Program-made: the position numbers and the translations under genes | Assembly (NCBI GenBank): GCA_964343195.1 | Contig: CAYFIR010000016.1 | Location: 1 to 64,000 of the forward strand | Direction: 5' to 3' | DNA from: CAYVAP01 sp964343195 | Lineage (GTDB): Bacteria; Bacteroidota; Bacteroidia; J057 | Length of the DNA: 64,000 nt | Notes under the pieces: model-generated | Databases searched by the model: none | What the model was told of the DNA's origin: nothing | What the model saw: only the letters and a program-made list of their open reading frames with translations | Shown: piece after piece, positions 24,407 through 33,910 of the stretch | How the letters are laid out: the number at the start of each line of letters is the position of its first letter | How positions within the stretch are numbered: the first letter of the stretch is position 1

Positions 24407-27175
24407 ATGGCAAGAATTAGCATCTGGCTACTCTTACTTCTGTTCATACTTCGACTCGAAGTAGCTGCCCAGTCAAGCCGGCCCATGGCTTTACTGGGCG
24501 ACTCTTTGGAGCTTACAGAAGTGCTGGATGTCCTGAACAATTCTTCATCCTGCCGTTGTAGCTTCAATGGAGACCGTAATTCGTGGTCATATATAAAAAT
24601 TCCGCGAGTCCAGGCTGACCTTCATCGGTACGTCCTGGACTCTTTGGTTGATACCCTGGACCACCTCCTCCTTAACACAGGCTATACCTACGATGTATTC
24701 GCGGTGGGAGGGGTACGAGAGATCAATCTATACCCAAGTGTGGAGAAGGCTTTTCTCGTTCAGGGAAGGTTGATCGATGTGGTGACGGGACTCGGTGCGG
24801 AAAGTGTTCGCATTTCGGCCCGTCGATCCGGCGTAGCTACGAGGTCTGATAGCGCTGGCTACTTTCAGATATTGGCCAAAGAGCGAGATCTGATCACCTT
24901 CGGAGGATTCCGATTTGAAAAAGACCGACGGGTAGTAAGTCGGGCCCAGGACGAAGACAACTTCATGTGGGTTCCGCTAAATACAAAAATGAGTATCGGA
25001 GCGTCAGTGACCATCACGGATGCCACCCAGCATTTCACAAAAGTACAGTTGGGACCCGTTTCTCACTTTTTGCTTAATATGGAAAAGGTCAGCCGGATGC
25101 CCGGTGTAGGAGATGCCGATGTGATGCAGCAGTCAACAGCCTTGCCCGGTGTCTCAACTCATGGCCCCTCTGGAGGAGTGAGCATGCGTGGAGGCAATAT
25201 TGACCAGAATCTGTATCGTCTGGATGGAATTACCCTCCGGCAGCCGCAGCATCAACTGGGGACCATGAGCATCTTCAATCCTCAATCGGTTCGCAGACAT
25301 GAAATTTTCTATGCAGGCTTCACCCCAACCTATGGCCGTCGGGCATCAGGTGTGATCCTTACCGAGGGACGCTCCGGACTGGAGCAGACCAGAGATGGAA
25401 AAGCCCACGGAGGCTTTGGCTTTAACCTGCTCAACATGCAGGGCTATGCTGAGGCCCCACTTATTAGCCGCGGGAAAAAAATGAATCTCGCGGCTCATGT
25501 GAGCGGGCGTAGCAGCCTGTCTACCATTACCCCTGCTGCTTCGAGTAGCCTGCTTTATAAAAATCTTTTGGAGAACCGACTGCAGGCAACAGATGCAGCC
25601 TTGCGTCAGGCAGCTAATTCCGGTGGGTCTGGAGTGCAGTTGAGGCCCATGAGTCAGTTTTATGATGTGAATGCTAAAGTGGAATTGGACATTCGGGAGA
25701 CGGACCGGATCGCAGTTACTCTTTTCAAAGCACATGATCGACTGGACTATCAGGAGCGCCCTCAAGGGCAATCTGCCTACTATTCTGATACCCTGACAAC
25801 TGCCAATTCAGGCATTAGCCTTTCTTGGAATAGAGACTGGTTCACCCGCCGCAGTCAATCCCAACCCTGGTTGCGTCCCGAGAGTCGGACTTATCTTTCT
25901 CTTTCTCAATTCTCCAATGATTATCAGTACCAGCTTAATCAGACTGCTACCCACACCGGTCTGGACCAGGCGCATGAACTGGAAGAGCTGACGTTCAATC
26001 ATGTAACCAAGTGGCAGTTTAACAATCGACATGAACTGGAGGGAGGGATTGAGTACACTCATCTTGAGCAATCCTCTTCTTTGAAAGAGGAAATTGCGGA
26101 CCTGTTGATTGATTCGGTGAATACAGGTCAGGAAGCATTGCTGTTGTCCCATTTTGCCAATCATACTTTTTCCTATCCCCAAAATGCTGATACCAGTGGG
26201 AATTTTGTCCGGGTTACAACCGGTGTTCGCCATACCTACTATTCACCTAATCGCAAGAACTATTGGGAGCCACGTGTGATGGCCGATTTTGTGATTAACT
26301 ATCGACTGCATCTGCGTGCTTCATGGGGACGCTACCTACAGTTTTCTACTCTTGCCAGAGCTGATAACCGCCTTAATGCCGGGGAAAACATGTTTGTACT
26401 GGCGCAGGGAGACAGCATTGATATTGTGACTGCCCAGCATGGAAACCTGGGGGTATTCTACCGCTATCGAAACTGGGAGTTCTCCCTGGATGCCTATTAC
26501 AAGCAGTTGAGGGGACTGAGTATGTACTCCTTCGGAAGTACGGAGGTCTTTTCTCAGCAGGAGCCAGACATGCTACTGACCGGCGGGCTGGGATTTGTGA
26601 AGGGAGTGGAAGCCATGGGTAAGTTTGAGTATGAGAATTTTAGTGGCCAGGTTAGCTACACACTCTCACGCACGCAAAATCAGTATGATGAATTAAACAA
26701 CGGTGAAGTATTCCATGCTGCCCAGGATCAACTCCACAGGGTGTCATTGCTCGGGCTATATGAGGTTGCAGATCGCTGGTTTTTCTCAATGCGCTGGGAT
26801 TACGCGAGTGGTTCCCCCTACACTCAGGCATCTGATTTTAGGGTGAGCGAGTTCCCGATTGGAGGAGATGCAACCCCGATTAGCTATGTAGAATATGGAG
26901 CGGTCAATCAGGAACGTCTTCCTGACTACCACCGCTTGGATATGGCCATTCAATATGAGTTTCCGCTGGATGCCATATCCACCACCCAATCCAATCCGGT
27001 TGGTGGTACGATAGGCCTGAACTTTATCAATGTGTATAATCGGCAGAATATTGGGCAACGCCGTTACCGCGTGTTGCCAGCTAGTGAGTCTGAATCCGGA
27101 CAGGCAGAACTGCTATCTGTTGACTACCGGCTGATCGGATTTGCCCCCAATATCTTTATCAGGCTGGCCTTCTAG
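24407..27175 (+). CDS. TonB-dependent receptor with N-terminal STN signalling domain
   Basis: A 922-residue outer-membrane receptor and signal transducer. After the signal peptide (ending LEVAAQ) comes an STN-like domain (about 28-110, SLELTEVLDVLNNSSSCRC...), which contacts FecR. A carboxypeptidase-regulatory-like domain follows (about 120-205), then the plug with MPGVGDADVMQQ, VSMRGGNIDQNLYRLDGITL and a long barrel ending IGFAPNIFIRLAF. ATG 24407 is preferred; an in-frame GTG at 24392 is the alternative. The neighbouring sigma and FecR genes make it the sensor of the cassette. The plug has the RGGN-DQN pattern of receptors that also appear at 48995. The ligand is unknown. Confidence 0.9.
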   Translation: MARISIWLLLLLFILRLEVAAQSSRPMALLGDSLELTEVLDVLNNSSSCRCSFNGDRNSWSYIKIPRVQADLHRYVLDSLVDTLDHLLLNTGYTYDVFAVGGVREINLYPSVEKAFLVQGRLIDVVTGLGAESVRISARRSGVATRSDSAGYFQILAKERDLITFGGFRFEKDRRVVSRAQDEDNFMWVPLNTKMSIGASVTITDATQHFTKVQLGPVSHFLLNMEKVSRMPGVGDADVMQQSTALPGVSTHGPSGGVSMRGGNIDQNLYRLDGITLRQPQHQLGTMSIFNPQSVRRHEIFYAGFTPTYGRRASGVILTEGRSGLEQTRDGKAHGGFGFNLLNMQGYAEAPLISRGKKMNLAAHVSGRSSLSTITPAASSSLLYKNLLENRLQATDAALRQAANSGGSGVQLRPMSQFYDVNAKVELDIRETDRIAVTLFKAHDRLDYQERPQGQSAYYSDTLTTANSGISLSWNRDWFTRRSQSQPWLRPESRTYLSLSQFSNDYQYQLNQTATHTGLDQAHELEELTFNHVTKWQFNNRHELEGGIEYTHLEQSSSLKEEIADLLIDSVNTGQEALLLSHFANHTFSYPQNADTSGNFVRVTTGVRHTYYSPNRKNYWEPRVMADFVINYRLHLRASWGRYLQFSTLARADNRLNAGENMFVLAQGDSIDIVTAQHGNLGVFYRYRNWEFSLDAYYKQLRGLSMYSFGSTEVFSQQEPDMLLTGGLGFVKGVEAMGKFEYENFSGQVSYTLSRTQNQYDELNNGEVFHAAQDQLHRVSLLGLYEVADRWFFSMRWDYASGSPYTQASDFRVSEFPIGGDATPISYVEYGAVNQERLPDYHRLDMAIQYEFPLDAISTTQSNPVGGTIGLNFINVYNRQNIGQRRYRVLPASESESGQAELLSVDYRLIGFAPNIFIRLAF

Positions 27176-27181
27176 CCCTGG

Positions 27182-27200
27182 ATGACCATTGTCATTTTTC
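27182..27200 (+). terminator. Weak intrinsic terminator after the STN receptor
   Basis: ATGAC/GTCAT (27182-27186 with 27191-27195) with a four-base loop, then a run of T. The stem is only 5 bp, so this is tentative. It would end the FecI-FecR-receptor transcript before the metalloprotease promoter. Confidence 0.35.
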
Positions 27201-27220
27201 CTTTCTCCTTCCTTTCCCTG

Positions 27221-27228
27221 TATCTTTG
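27221..27228 (+). promoter_or_regulatory. -7 element of the metalloprotease gene
   Basis: TATCTTTG is a perfect TAnnTTTG match. The -33 position 20 bp upstream reads TTC. The start codon is at 27405, giving a leader of about 170 nt. Confidence 0.45.
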
Positions 27229-27404
27229 TGAAATTTAAACCTGGAAGTCTGGTGACTGACAGCCTACGAAAGATTTTTTTCGTTGGTTGTACAAGGGGGG
27301 ATGTGATTCGCAGATTCGGACTAATCCTTCTTTCAAAAGCGGAGAGGAATGTGTAATTTTTTGCGCTAAATCCGAACCTTCTCCCCATTACAAAATTAAA
27401 TCAA

Positions 27405-30400
27405 ATGATGAATAGGTACATTCATGCCCTAATCAGCGTATTTTTGCTGTTAGGGGTATCCATTGTTTCAGCTCAACCTGCAACAAATTACTGGAGTGAA
27501 GCAGCTCCTTCCTCTTTGGATCCGCTGCCTACCAAGGTGTTAGCTGCTCACCAGTCAAATTACCAGCTGGATTTAAACGCATTGAGTACGTCTCTGTTAA
27601 ATGCTCCGATAGAACTAAATTCCGGGCAGACAGCAGTGATTGAGTTGCCAAATCCCGATGGGAAGATGGAGCGTTTTGAGATTGCTGAGACTCAGGTCAT
27701 GCATCCACAATTGGCCGCTCGATACCCTACTATCAAAACCTACCAGGGCCGCAGTCTGACTCGCCCCAATGCTCGCCTTCGTTTTTCTGTTACCGAGATT
27801 GGGTTTCAGGCCAAGGTATTTGAGCATGGACATAAGTACCGTATCGAACGATATAGCCAGCAAAGCCAGGATTTCTACCAGGTATTCTGGGAGAAGGATG
27901 TCATCGAACAGTCTATGGGGTGTGAGGTAACGGAGGATATGGTAGGAGATGCCACCCTGCTCCATGGCAGAGGCGATGGTCCTGTTACTCGTAACGGTTC
28001 CGGTGGGGACCTGCTCACCTATCGCATGGCGCTTGCTTCGGACTATACCTTTTCCCAGGAAATAAATCCAAACCCGACCAAATCCATTGTAATGGCTGCC
28101 CTGGCTGGATATGTCAACAACCTGAATGGAATCTATGAAAATGAATTTGCCATTCGTTTTGAACTGGTTGCCAATAATGATGAGCTGGTATTCCTGGATG
28201 CAGCAAGTGATCCCTATTCCAATCACGGGGATGTAGGCTCTCTTATCGGACAGAATCAGGGGATTGTGGATGCGCGGATAGGATTCTCCAACTATGACAT
28301 CGGGCACGTGTTTACCGGAGGAGGTGGTTCTCCAGGTATTGCTTCCCGTTCAAGCCTTTGTACCGGTAGCAAGGCTCGCGGAGTTTCCCGTTCAGGAGCC
28401 CTGTTCGGTAATACGTTTGCTCACGAGGTCGGGCATCAGTGTGGCACCGGGCACGTCTTTAACCTGAGCTGTAGTGGAAACCGGACCTCATCCTTTGCCT
28501 ATGAGCCTGCAAGTGGCACAACGGTTATGAGCTATGGTGGCCGTTGCTTCCCTAGCATTGTATCTTCCGCAGATGACTACTTCAATGTAAATGATTACCA
28601 GGCGATTTTCACCAACTCTCGTCAGGGTAACGGAGACTGTGCTGTTTTGACTGCTTCAGGCAACACCCCTCCTACTGCAGATGCCGGTCCTACCGGAATG
28701 TTTATTCCGATTCAGACTCCTTTTGAGTTGACAGCTGTAGGAACAGATGCGGATGGCGATGCCATCACTTATTGCTGGGAGCAGCACGATCTGGGGCCCA
28801 TGGAGGTGGCCAATACAGCTCCAACAGGAAATGCGCCTATCTTCCGCTCTTTCCCCCCAACAACAAATCCTACTCGTGTATTCCCCCAGATTTCTGATGT
28901 GATTGCGGGTTCTACTTCTTTTGGGGAAAGATACCCGACCTATGATCGTGACCTGACCTTCCGGGTTACTGTAAGAGACAACAATCCTGCAGCTGGTGGT
29001 GTCACCTATGATCAAATGGCCATGCAGGTAACCTCGCAGGCCGGCCCCTTTGTGATCCAGTCTCCCAACGGGCCTGAGTCCTACACTGGTGGACAGGTTG
29101 TTGAGCTTACCTGGGACCCTGCCAACACTCAGTTTGCTCCCGTAGATGCAGATTCCGTAGATATTTACCTGTCTGATGACGGTGGCTTTACCTATGATTA
29201 TCTACTTAAGGAGAGCACGGTAAATGATGGGGTAACCCGGGTATTCATTCCCAACATTACCACCATCACTGCACGATTCAAGATCAAGGCATCCAACAAC
29301 GTATTCTTCGACATCACCAACAACAATTCCTCCATTACGGCTACAAGTGCCCCGGACATTGTTTCCTACTTTGAAGACGACAATGCCGCAGTATGTGCCG
29401 GAAAGGACACGACCCTTTCGCTGATCATCGGTGGTCAGGGAGGCCTGACTGGTAAAGTAAAAGGAGTAGCTACTTCTATTCCGACTGGACTGACTGTAAC
29501 CGTACCAAGTGATAGTGTGGCCCTGGGAGATGTATTTCCTGTTGAAGTACAGGCTGATGCCTCTTTGGCACCAGGTACCTATACCTTCCGCATCCTGCTG
29601 GCCACTGCTGGTGGAGCTTCTGAGTTGAAGACCGTGGAATTTGAAGTGCTGGCCGGAGATGATAGCCGCGTAGAAACCATCGGGGATGACACTGGTGACA
29701 AGCTTTACTCTACTATGCCTGGTCTGGCATGGCATCCACTCCCAGGGGCTTCAAGCTATACCCTGCAGGTAGCCACCAGTCCCAGCTTCGCTTCCAGCAC
29801 CCTGGTGGCGGTTCGTACTGGCCTGGAAGATACCCTGTACCGCTTTACTTCGGCTCTACCTGCCAATGATATTTACTTCTGGCGAGTTTCTGCCATTACC
29901 GTTTGTGGCGTCAGCCCTTATTCTATTCCTCGTGGATTCGAAGTTGGCGATTGCGAAACATACGCCGCAACAGACGTACCGCTGACCATTAGTTCTGGTA
30001 GCCCTACCACCGAAACTTCCCGCATTCAGGTGACAACTACAGGATTGATTGCGGATGCAAACGTCCTGGATATTACGGGTAGCCACGATGCCCTGATTGA
30101 CCTGAGGATGACCCTTTCCAAAGTCAGCGGACCTGCAGTAGGATTGTTTAATCAGATTTGCAGCGACCGTGAGGCAGACTTCCAGGTATCTTTTGATGAC
30201 GAAGCGCCAGAAGGGGCACTTGCCTGCCCCCCAGAAGGTGGCGAAGCTTACATGCCTGATGACGCATTAGGTGCGCTAGACGGACTGGCAGTAGACGGGG
30301 AGTATGTTCTCTCGGTGCAGGACCTGCTGGTAGAAGATGGGGGAGAGCTGACATCATGGGCCCTGGAGCTATGTGCCGCTCAGCCTAATGCCCCTATTCA

Positions 30401-30992
30401 GGTGCGCAACAACCCACTGGAGATCAAGCAGTATCAGCAGGATGTCATCACCCAGGATCTGCTTCGCTTTGTAAGCCCCAGCACGGCCACTACCGATATC
30501 ATCTACACCCTCGTGACCACCCCGGGTGTAGGTTCTGTCAAGCTTAATGGGACCAATCTGAATGCGGGAGATACCTTCACGCAGGAGGACCTGAATACGG
30601 GTGCCATAGAATACCTGCAAAACGGAACCCTGGCTACTACCGATTCATTTTACTACACCCTCGAAGTATCAGGGCGTAGCTGGTTTGGAATCGATGTCTT
30701 CAACATCATCATCGAAGAAAATGTGAGCATCGACGCTCCAGAGGAAGCCGGACTGATGGTTTATCCCAACCCAAGTACAGGGCTGGTAACAGTCGAACTT
30801 GCGGATCTTACTGAAGCGGCTTCTGTAGAAGTGTACAATCAGGCCGGACAGAAAGTTCAGGCCACTCAGATGCTGCCACAGGGAGGCGCTGGGAAAGTGA
30901 CCCTGGATCTGGGACAGTATGCTGAAGGACTGTACCTGATCAAACTTCGTGTAGATGAATCCTATTACACGCGTCAGGTACGCGTCGAGTAA
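27405..30992 (+). CDS. T9SS-exported reprolysin-like zinc metalloprotease with P-domain
   Basis: A 1195-residue secreted protease. A signal peptide (1-23, ending VSAQ) and a propeptide-like region (about 30-190) precede the catalytic domain (about 200-420) with the zinc motif HEVGHQCGTGH starting at His340 and a Met-turn candidate (TTVMSYGG). PKD- and Ig-like domains (about 425-750) and a fibronectin-like domain (about 765-845) follow. Then come a proprotein-convertase-type P domain (about 848-990), a cadherin/CSPG-like repeat (about 1000-1100) and a T9SS type A sorting domain (VYPNPSTGLV... to RQVRVE). The enzyme is therefore exported by the type IX system and acts at the surface or outside. 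ATG ATG offers two adjacent starts. Own promoter and strong terminator. Confidence 0.92.
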   Translation: MMNRYIHALISVFLLLGVSIVSAQPATNYWSEAAPSSLDPLPTKVLAAHQSNYQLDLNALSTSLLNAPIELNSGQTAVIELPNPDGKMERFEIAETQVMHPQLAARYPTIKTYQGRSLTRPNARLRFSVTEIGFQAKVFEHGHKYRIERYSQQSQDFYQVFWEKDVIEQSMGCEVTEDMVGDATLLHGRGDGPVTRNGSGGDLLTYRMALASDYTFSQEINPNPTKSIVMAALAGYVNNLNGIYENEFAIRFELVANNDELVFLDAASDPYSNHGDVGSLIGQNQGIVDARIGFSNYDIGHVFTGGGGSPGIASRSSLCTGSKARGVSRSGALFGNTFAHEVGHQCGTGHVFNLSCSGNRTSSFAYEPASGTTVMSYGGRCFPSIVSSADDYFNVNDYQAIFTNSRQGNGDCAVLTASGNTPPTADAGPTGMFIPIQTPFELTAVGTDADGDAITYCWEQHDLGPMEVANTAPTGNAPIFRSFPPTTNPTRVFPQISDVIAGSTSFGERYPTYDRDLTFRVTVRDNNPAAGGVTYDQMAMQVTSQAGPFVIQSPNGPESYTGGQVVELTWDPANTQFAPVDADSVDIYLSDDGGFTYDYLLKESTVNDGVTRVFIPNITTITARFKIKASNNVFFDITNNNSSITATSAPDIVSYFEDDNAAVCAGKDTTLSLIIGGQGGLTGKVKGVATSIPTGLTVTVPSDSVALGDVFPVEVQADASLAPGTYTFRILLATAGGASELKTVEFEVLAGDDSRVETIGDDTGDKLYSTMPGLAWHPLPGASSYTLQVATSPSFASSTLVAVRTGLEDTLYRFTSALPANDIYFWRVSAITVCGVSPYSIPRGFEVGDCETYAATDVPLTISSGSPTTETSRIQVTTTGLIADANVLDITGSHDALIDLRMTLSKVSGPAVGLFNQICSDREADFQVSFDDEAPEGALACPPEGGEAYMPDDALGALDGLAVDGEYVLSVQDLLVEDGGELTSWALELCAAQPNAPIQVRNNPLEIKQYQQDVITQDLLRFVSPSTATTDIIYTLVTTPGVGSVKLNGTNLNAGDTFTQEDLNTGAIEYLQNGTLATTDSFYYTLEVSGRSWFGIDVFNIIIEENVSIDAPEEAGLMVYPNPSTGLVTVELADLTEAASVEVYNQAGQKVQATQMLPQGGAGKVTLDLGQYAEGLYLIKLRVDESYYTRQVRVE

Positions 30993-31020
30993 TGACATAA
31001 CAGCCCAGGAAACTTTCTGA

Positions 31021-31066
31021 GGGATTTCTCTGCCTATTGCAGGCAGGGAAATCCCTCTCCTTTTTG
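31021..31066 (+). terminator. Intrinsic terminator of the metalloprotease gene
   Basis: GGGATTTCTCTGCCT pairs with AGGCAGGGAAATCCC (31021-31035 with 31041-31055, one G-T pair), followed by TCTCCTTTTT. It lies 28 bp beyond the stop codon. Confidence 0.88.
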
Positions 31067-31183
31067 GGTAGGAAGGAAACCATACAAAGCCTGCTAAAGG
31101 GCTGTTGGGTTTAAGGGGGATAATGGGGCAATGACCAGAGGGCTCATATTCCATCTATTTATCCCATACACCCATCCTTTTAC

Positions 31184-31191
31184 TTCTTTTG
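31184..31191 (+). promoter_or_regulatory. Possible -7 element of the WD40-like lipoprotein gene
   Basis: TTCTTTTG matches TAnnTTTG at seven of eight positions. It overlaps the first possible ATG (31189) of the frame and so supports use of the downstream ATG at 31300/31306. Confidence 0.3.
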
Positions 31192-31305
31192 TCCTATTAC
31201 CCAAAGCTCTCTCTCAGGATAAATTTGGGAAACTATGCAGCAAAATGGGGGATGCCCACGTTTCTATGGAGACCACTTAACCCCCAATGTGATAGGCCCA
31301 TGCGA

Positions 31306-32589
31306 ATGCATTCCTTTCTTCCTGCTATTCTCCTGTTGCTTGTTATTGGCTGCCAGCAGTATAATGATGGCATTTCACGAGAGAATTTAGCAATCCTGGG
31401 GAGCCCCAGGCTGCTGGGAGTGCCCTCACAGGGGGAAGTTACCCTTGTCTGGGGATGGCTGTCATGGGGCAGTGGATACAATATCCAGGACCAGTCTGCG
31501 ACTCCAGCCGGATTTGAGCTTCTGATGGCAAAAGGTAAACCAGCATCATGGGCTCCGGTGAGCAACCTGGAAGGACATGTCACGGCCCATACCATTGATG
31601 ATCTTTCCCCAGGAATAGATTACTTTTTTCAGATAAAAGCCTATGGCGACCTCGGTGACACCCTTTGGTCCAATGTGGTCGCTATACAGGCTGTCAACAG
31701 CAGGCCTGCCAGAACCTGGTTTGAAGAGGCTGAGGTATCAAGGTTTTGGGTGGACTGGTCTCCAAACGGAGACGCGCTTACCTATGTGAAGGCAATCGGT
31801 CAGGAGAAAGAGGCGATGGGAGTCTGGGTGTATGATCTGCAGTCTGGGGAAGAATCGCAATGGGGCGGTGGCCAACAGCCTCAGTGGTCACCATATGGCG
31901 ATCAGGTAGTGGCGGTAACTGATTTTGACCGAAATATCAACCTCCCGGATTCTGTCACAGGTCTGGTCCTGCTAAATGCTGCTGATAGTTCTGTCCTTCA
32001 CGTTGGAGAAGGCCACCTGCGATATCCCATCTGGTCTCCAGACGGAGAGCGAATTCTTTTTCAGCAACGCTTACTGGCCAGTTCGACCTATCAGTTTTAT
32101 GAAAAGAGGCTTGGAGTGAATAGTAATGATATTCCTTCCTCGCCTTTGGGAGAATTTGCTTACTGGAGAGAGCCCTACGAACAGGCAGCGGCACACCCTT
32201 GCTGGAATCCTTCAGGCGATGCCCTGATTTACCAACGATTTTCTTCCAAAACTTACGAAGGGGAAGAGGTTTTCATTCAGGATATTTTCAGTTATCGCCC
32301 AAACATTGGAGAAGAAGAAGCAATTGTTTTTTCAGACTGGAATGATACCCATCCTTCGATTTCTCCTTTTGGAAATCGGCTTGCATTTGTGAGTGACCGA
32401 TCTGGTCAGCCGGGTATCTGGCTCTATGATCTGAATTCCCGTAGGACCACTCTCCTTTATGCTGCCCCAAGTCCGCGGGTGGACACCCGAAACGGTCAAC
32501 TGACATGGGCCCCCGATGAAAGCAAACTGGCTTTCAACGCCTGGGTGAATGATTCTGTGACCAGTTTGTTCTGGATCAGCCTGGACTGA
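31306..32589 (+). CDS. Lipoprotein with fibronectin-like and TolB/WD40-like (PD40) repeats
   Basis: About 427 residues from the ATG at 31306 (31300 is equally possible). A short signal peptide ends in the lipobox LVIGC (Cys16). A beta-sandwich of fibronectin type III character (about 25-130) is followed by PD40-type propeller blades, each with the signature W/SPxGxxL: FWVDWSPNGDALTYV, PQWSPYGDQVV, PIWSPDGERILF, PCWNPSGDALIY, PSISPFGNRLAFVSDRSG, LTWAPDESKLAF. Such propellers bind proteins or glycans; TolB is the best known. No partner genes are adjacent, so the role is unknown. A longer frame from 31189 would bury the lipoprotein signal and is rejected. Confidence 0.82.
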   Translation: MHSFLPAILLLLVIGCQQYNDGISRENLAILGSPRLLGVPSQGEVTLVWGWLSWGSGYNIQDQSATPAGFELLMAKGKPASWAPVSNLEGHVTAHTIDDLSPGIDYFFQIKAYGDLGDTLWSNVVAIQAVNSRPARTWFEEAEVSRFWVDWSPNGDALTYVKAIGQEKEAMGVWVYDLQSGEESQWGGGQQPQWSPYGDQVVAVTDFDRNINLPDSVTGLVLLNAADSSVLHVGEGHLRYPIWSPDGERILFQQRLLASSTYQFYEKRLGVNSNDIPSSPLGEFAYWREPYEQAAAHPCWNPSGDALIYQRFSSKTYEGEEVFIQDIFSYRPNIGEEEAIVFSDWNDTHPSISPFGNRLAFVSDRSGQPGIWLYDLNSRRTTLLYAAPSPRVDTRNGQLTWAPDESKLAFNAWVNDSVTSLFWISLD

Positions 32590-32904
32590 CTCCCGGGGTA
32601 TTCATGCTGAATATTATATGGGAAAGTGACCTTTTCCACTATCGAACCGTCTCATGGAGTAAAATTAGAGAGGTGAAATCGGGCATTTTTTTTAATCTTC
32701 CTTCGCCTCACCGATCTTTCTTCCCTATCATTTCGTATCTTATTTATACCATCACTGACAGGGTAAAACCAATGCGGCTGAGATTCGTAATCAAAAGTCG
32801 CTTGAAAATCACCCTGTCAAGCACTAGTTTTGCAGTTTGAAACGGGTAAGTTATTTTCCGTTCACTGCTGGTAACCACTTTTACCCCTATTTTACTCCGC
32901 ATAC
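32590..32904. other. Gene-free region upstream of rpoD
   Basis: 315 bp with no gene. It contains the rpoD promoter (32802-32832) and a 9-bp inverted repeat, TGACAGGGT (32756-32764) and ACCCTGTCA (32811-32819), whose right arm lies between the -33 and -7 elements. Confidence 0.6.
32802..32832 (+). promoter_or_regulatory. Bacteroidetes-type promoter of rpoD
   Basis: TTG (32802-32804), a 20-bp spacer and TAGTTTTG (32825-32832) match the phylum's housekeeping consensus exactly. The predicted start is near 32839, giving a leader of about 65 nt to the ATG at 32905. Confidence 0.75.
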
Positions 32905-33771
32905 ATGAGACAGTTAAAGATTAGTAAGCAGATAACCAACCGGGAGTCACAATCCCTTGATAAATATCTGCAGGAAATTGGGAAAGTAGAGCTGTTGACA
33001 CCAGATGAAGAAGTAGAACTGGCTCGGAGAATCAAACAAGGGGATCAGGTTGCGTTGGAGAAGCTGACCAAAGCCAACCTCCGCTTCGTAGTCTCAGTAG
33101 CCAAGCAATATCAAAACCAGGGCTTATCCCTGGGAGACCTGATCAACGAAGGCAATCTCGGCCTGATCAAAGCCGCCAAGCGTTTTGATGAAACGCGTGG
33201 TTTTAAGTTTATCTCTTATGCCGTTTGGTGGATTCGTCAGTCTATCCTCCAGGCACTCGCTGAACAATCCCGAATCGTTCGCCTACCGCTTAACCGTGTA
33301 GGTGCCCTGAATAAAATTGGTAAGGCATTCTCCAAACTGGAGCAGGAATTTGAACGTGAGCCTTCTCCCGAAGAGATTTCAGAGGTGCTCGAAAATATGA
33401 GCGAGGATGAGATTTCTGATACCCTAAAGATTTCTGGTCGTCACGTTTCCGTAGACGCTCCTTTCGTTCAGGGGGAAGAAAACCGCCTGTTGGATGTGCT
33501 GGAAAATGACTCAGAGCCCAATCCGGATAACGAACTGATCAACGAATCGCTGAGCAAGGAGGTTGAGCGTGCCCTGAGCACCCTCACCCAGCGTGAAGCA
33601 GAAGTGATTCGTCTATACTTCGGTATCGGTGTCGAGCACAGCCTGACCCTGGAAGAAATCGGTGAAAAGTTTGACCTGACCCGTGAGCGTGTTCGCCAGA
33701 TCAAGGAAAAAGCTATTCGCCGTCTGCGCCACACTTCCCGTAGTAAGGGCCTCAAGGCTTATCTGGGATAG
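32905..33771 (+). CDS. rpoD: Housekeeping RNA polymerase sigma factor
   Basis: The primary sigma factor of the cell: 288 residues, the short form lacking region 1.1 that is standard in Bacteroidetes. Region 1.2 lies at about 14-50 (DKYLQEIGKVELLTPDEE), region 2 at about 52-127 (NLRFVVSVAKQYQNQGLSLG, GFKFISYAVWWIRQ), region 3 at about 130-205 and region 4 at about 222-275 (LTLEEIGEKFDLTRERVRQI). The N-terminus MRQLKISKQITNRES is typical of the phylum. It is transcribed alone from a consensus promoter and ended by a strong terminator. The upstream inverted repeat suggests extra control of its promoter. Confidence 0.98.
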   Translation: MRQLKISKQITNRESQSLDKYLQEIGKVELLTPDEEVELARRIKQGDQVALEKLTKANLRFVVSVAKQYQNQGLSLGDLINEGNLGLIKAAKRFDETRGFKFISYAVWWIRQSILQALAEQSRIVRLPLNRVGALNKIGKAFSKLEQEFEREPSPEEISEVLENMSEDEISDTLKISGRHVSVDAPFVQGEENRLLDVLENDSEPNPDNELINESLSKEVERALSTLTQREAEVIRLYFGIGVEHSLTLEEIGEKFDLTRERVRQIKEKAIRRLRHTSRSKGLKAYLG

Positions 33772-33805
33772 GTTTCGGGGCATCATTCATTCACAAAACA
33801 TAAGG

Positions 33806-33842
33806 AACCCAGGCTGCTGTAATGGCATGCCTGGGTTTTTTG
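33806..33842 (+). terminator. Intrinsic terminator of rpoD
   Basis: AACCCAGGC (33806-33814) pairs with GCCTGGGTT (33829-33837), followed by a long T-run. It lies 35 bp beyond the stop codon, between convergent genes. Confidence 0.9.
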
Positions 33843-33910
33843 TTTTAGAAAAATGCGTAGAGGTAGAAGGTTCGACCTGTAAAGCCTTACGCTGTATTCC
33901 TCCATACCGA

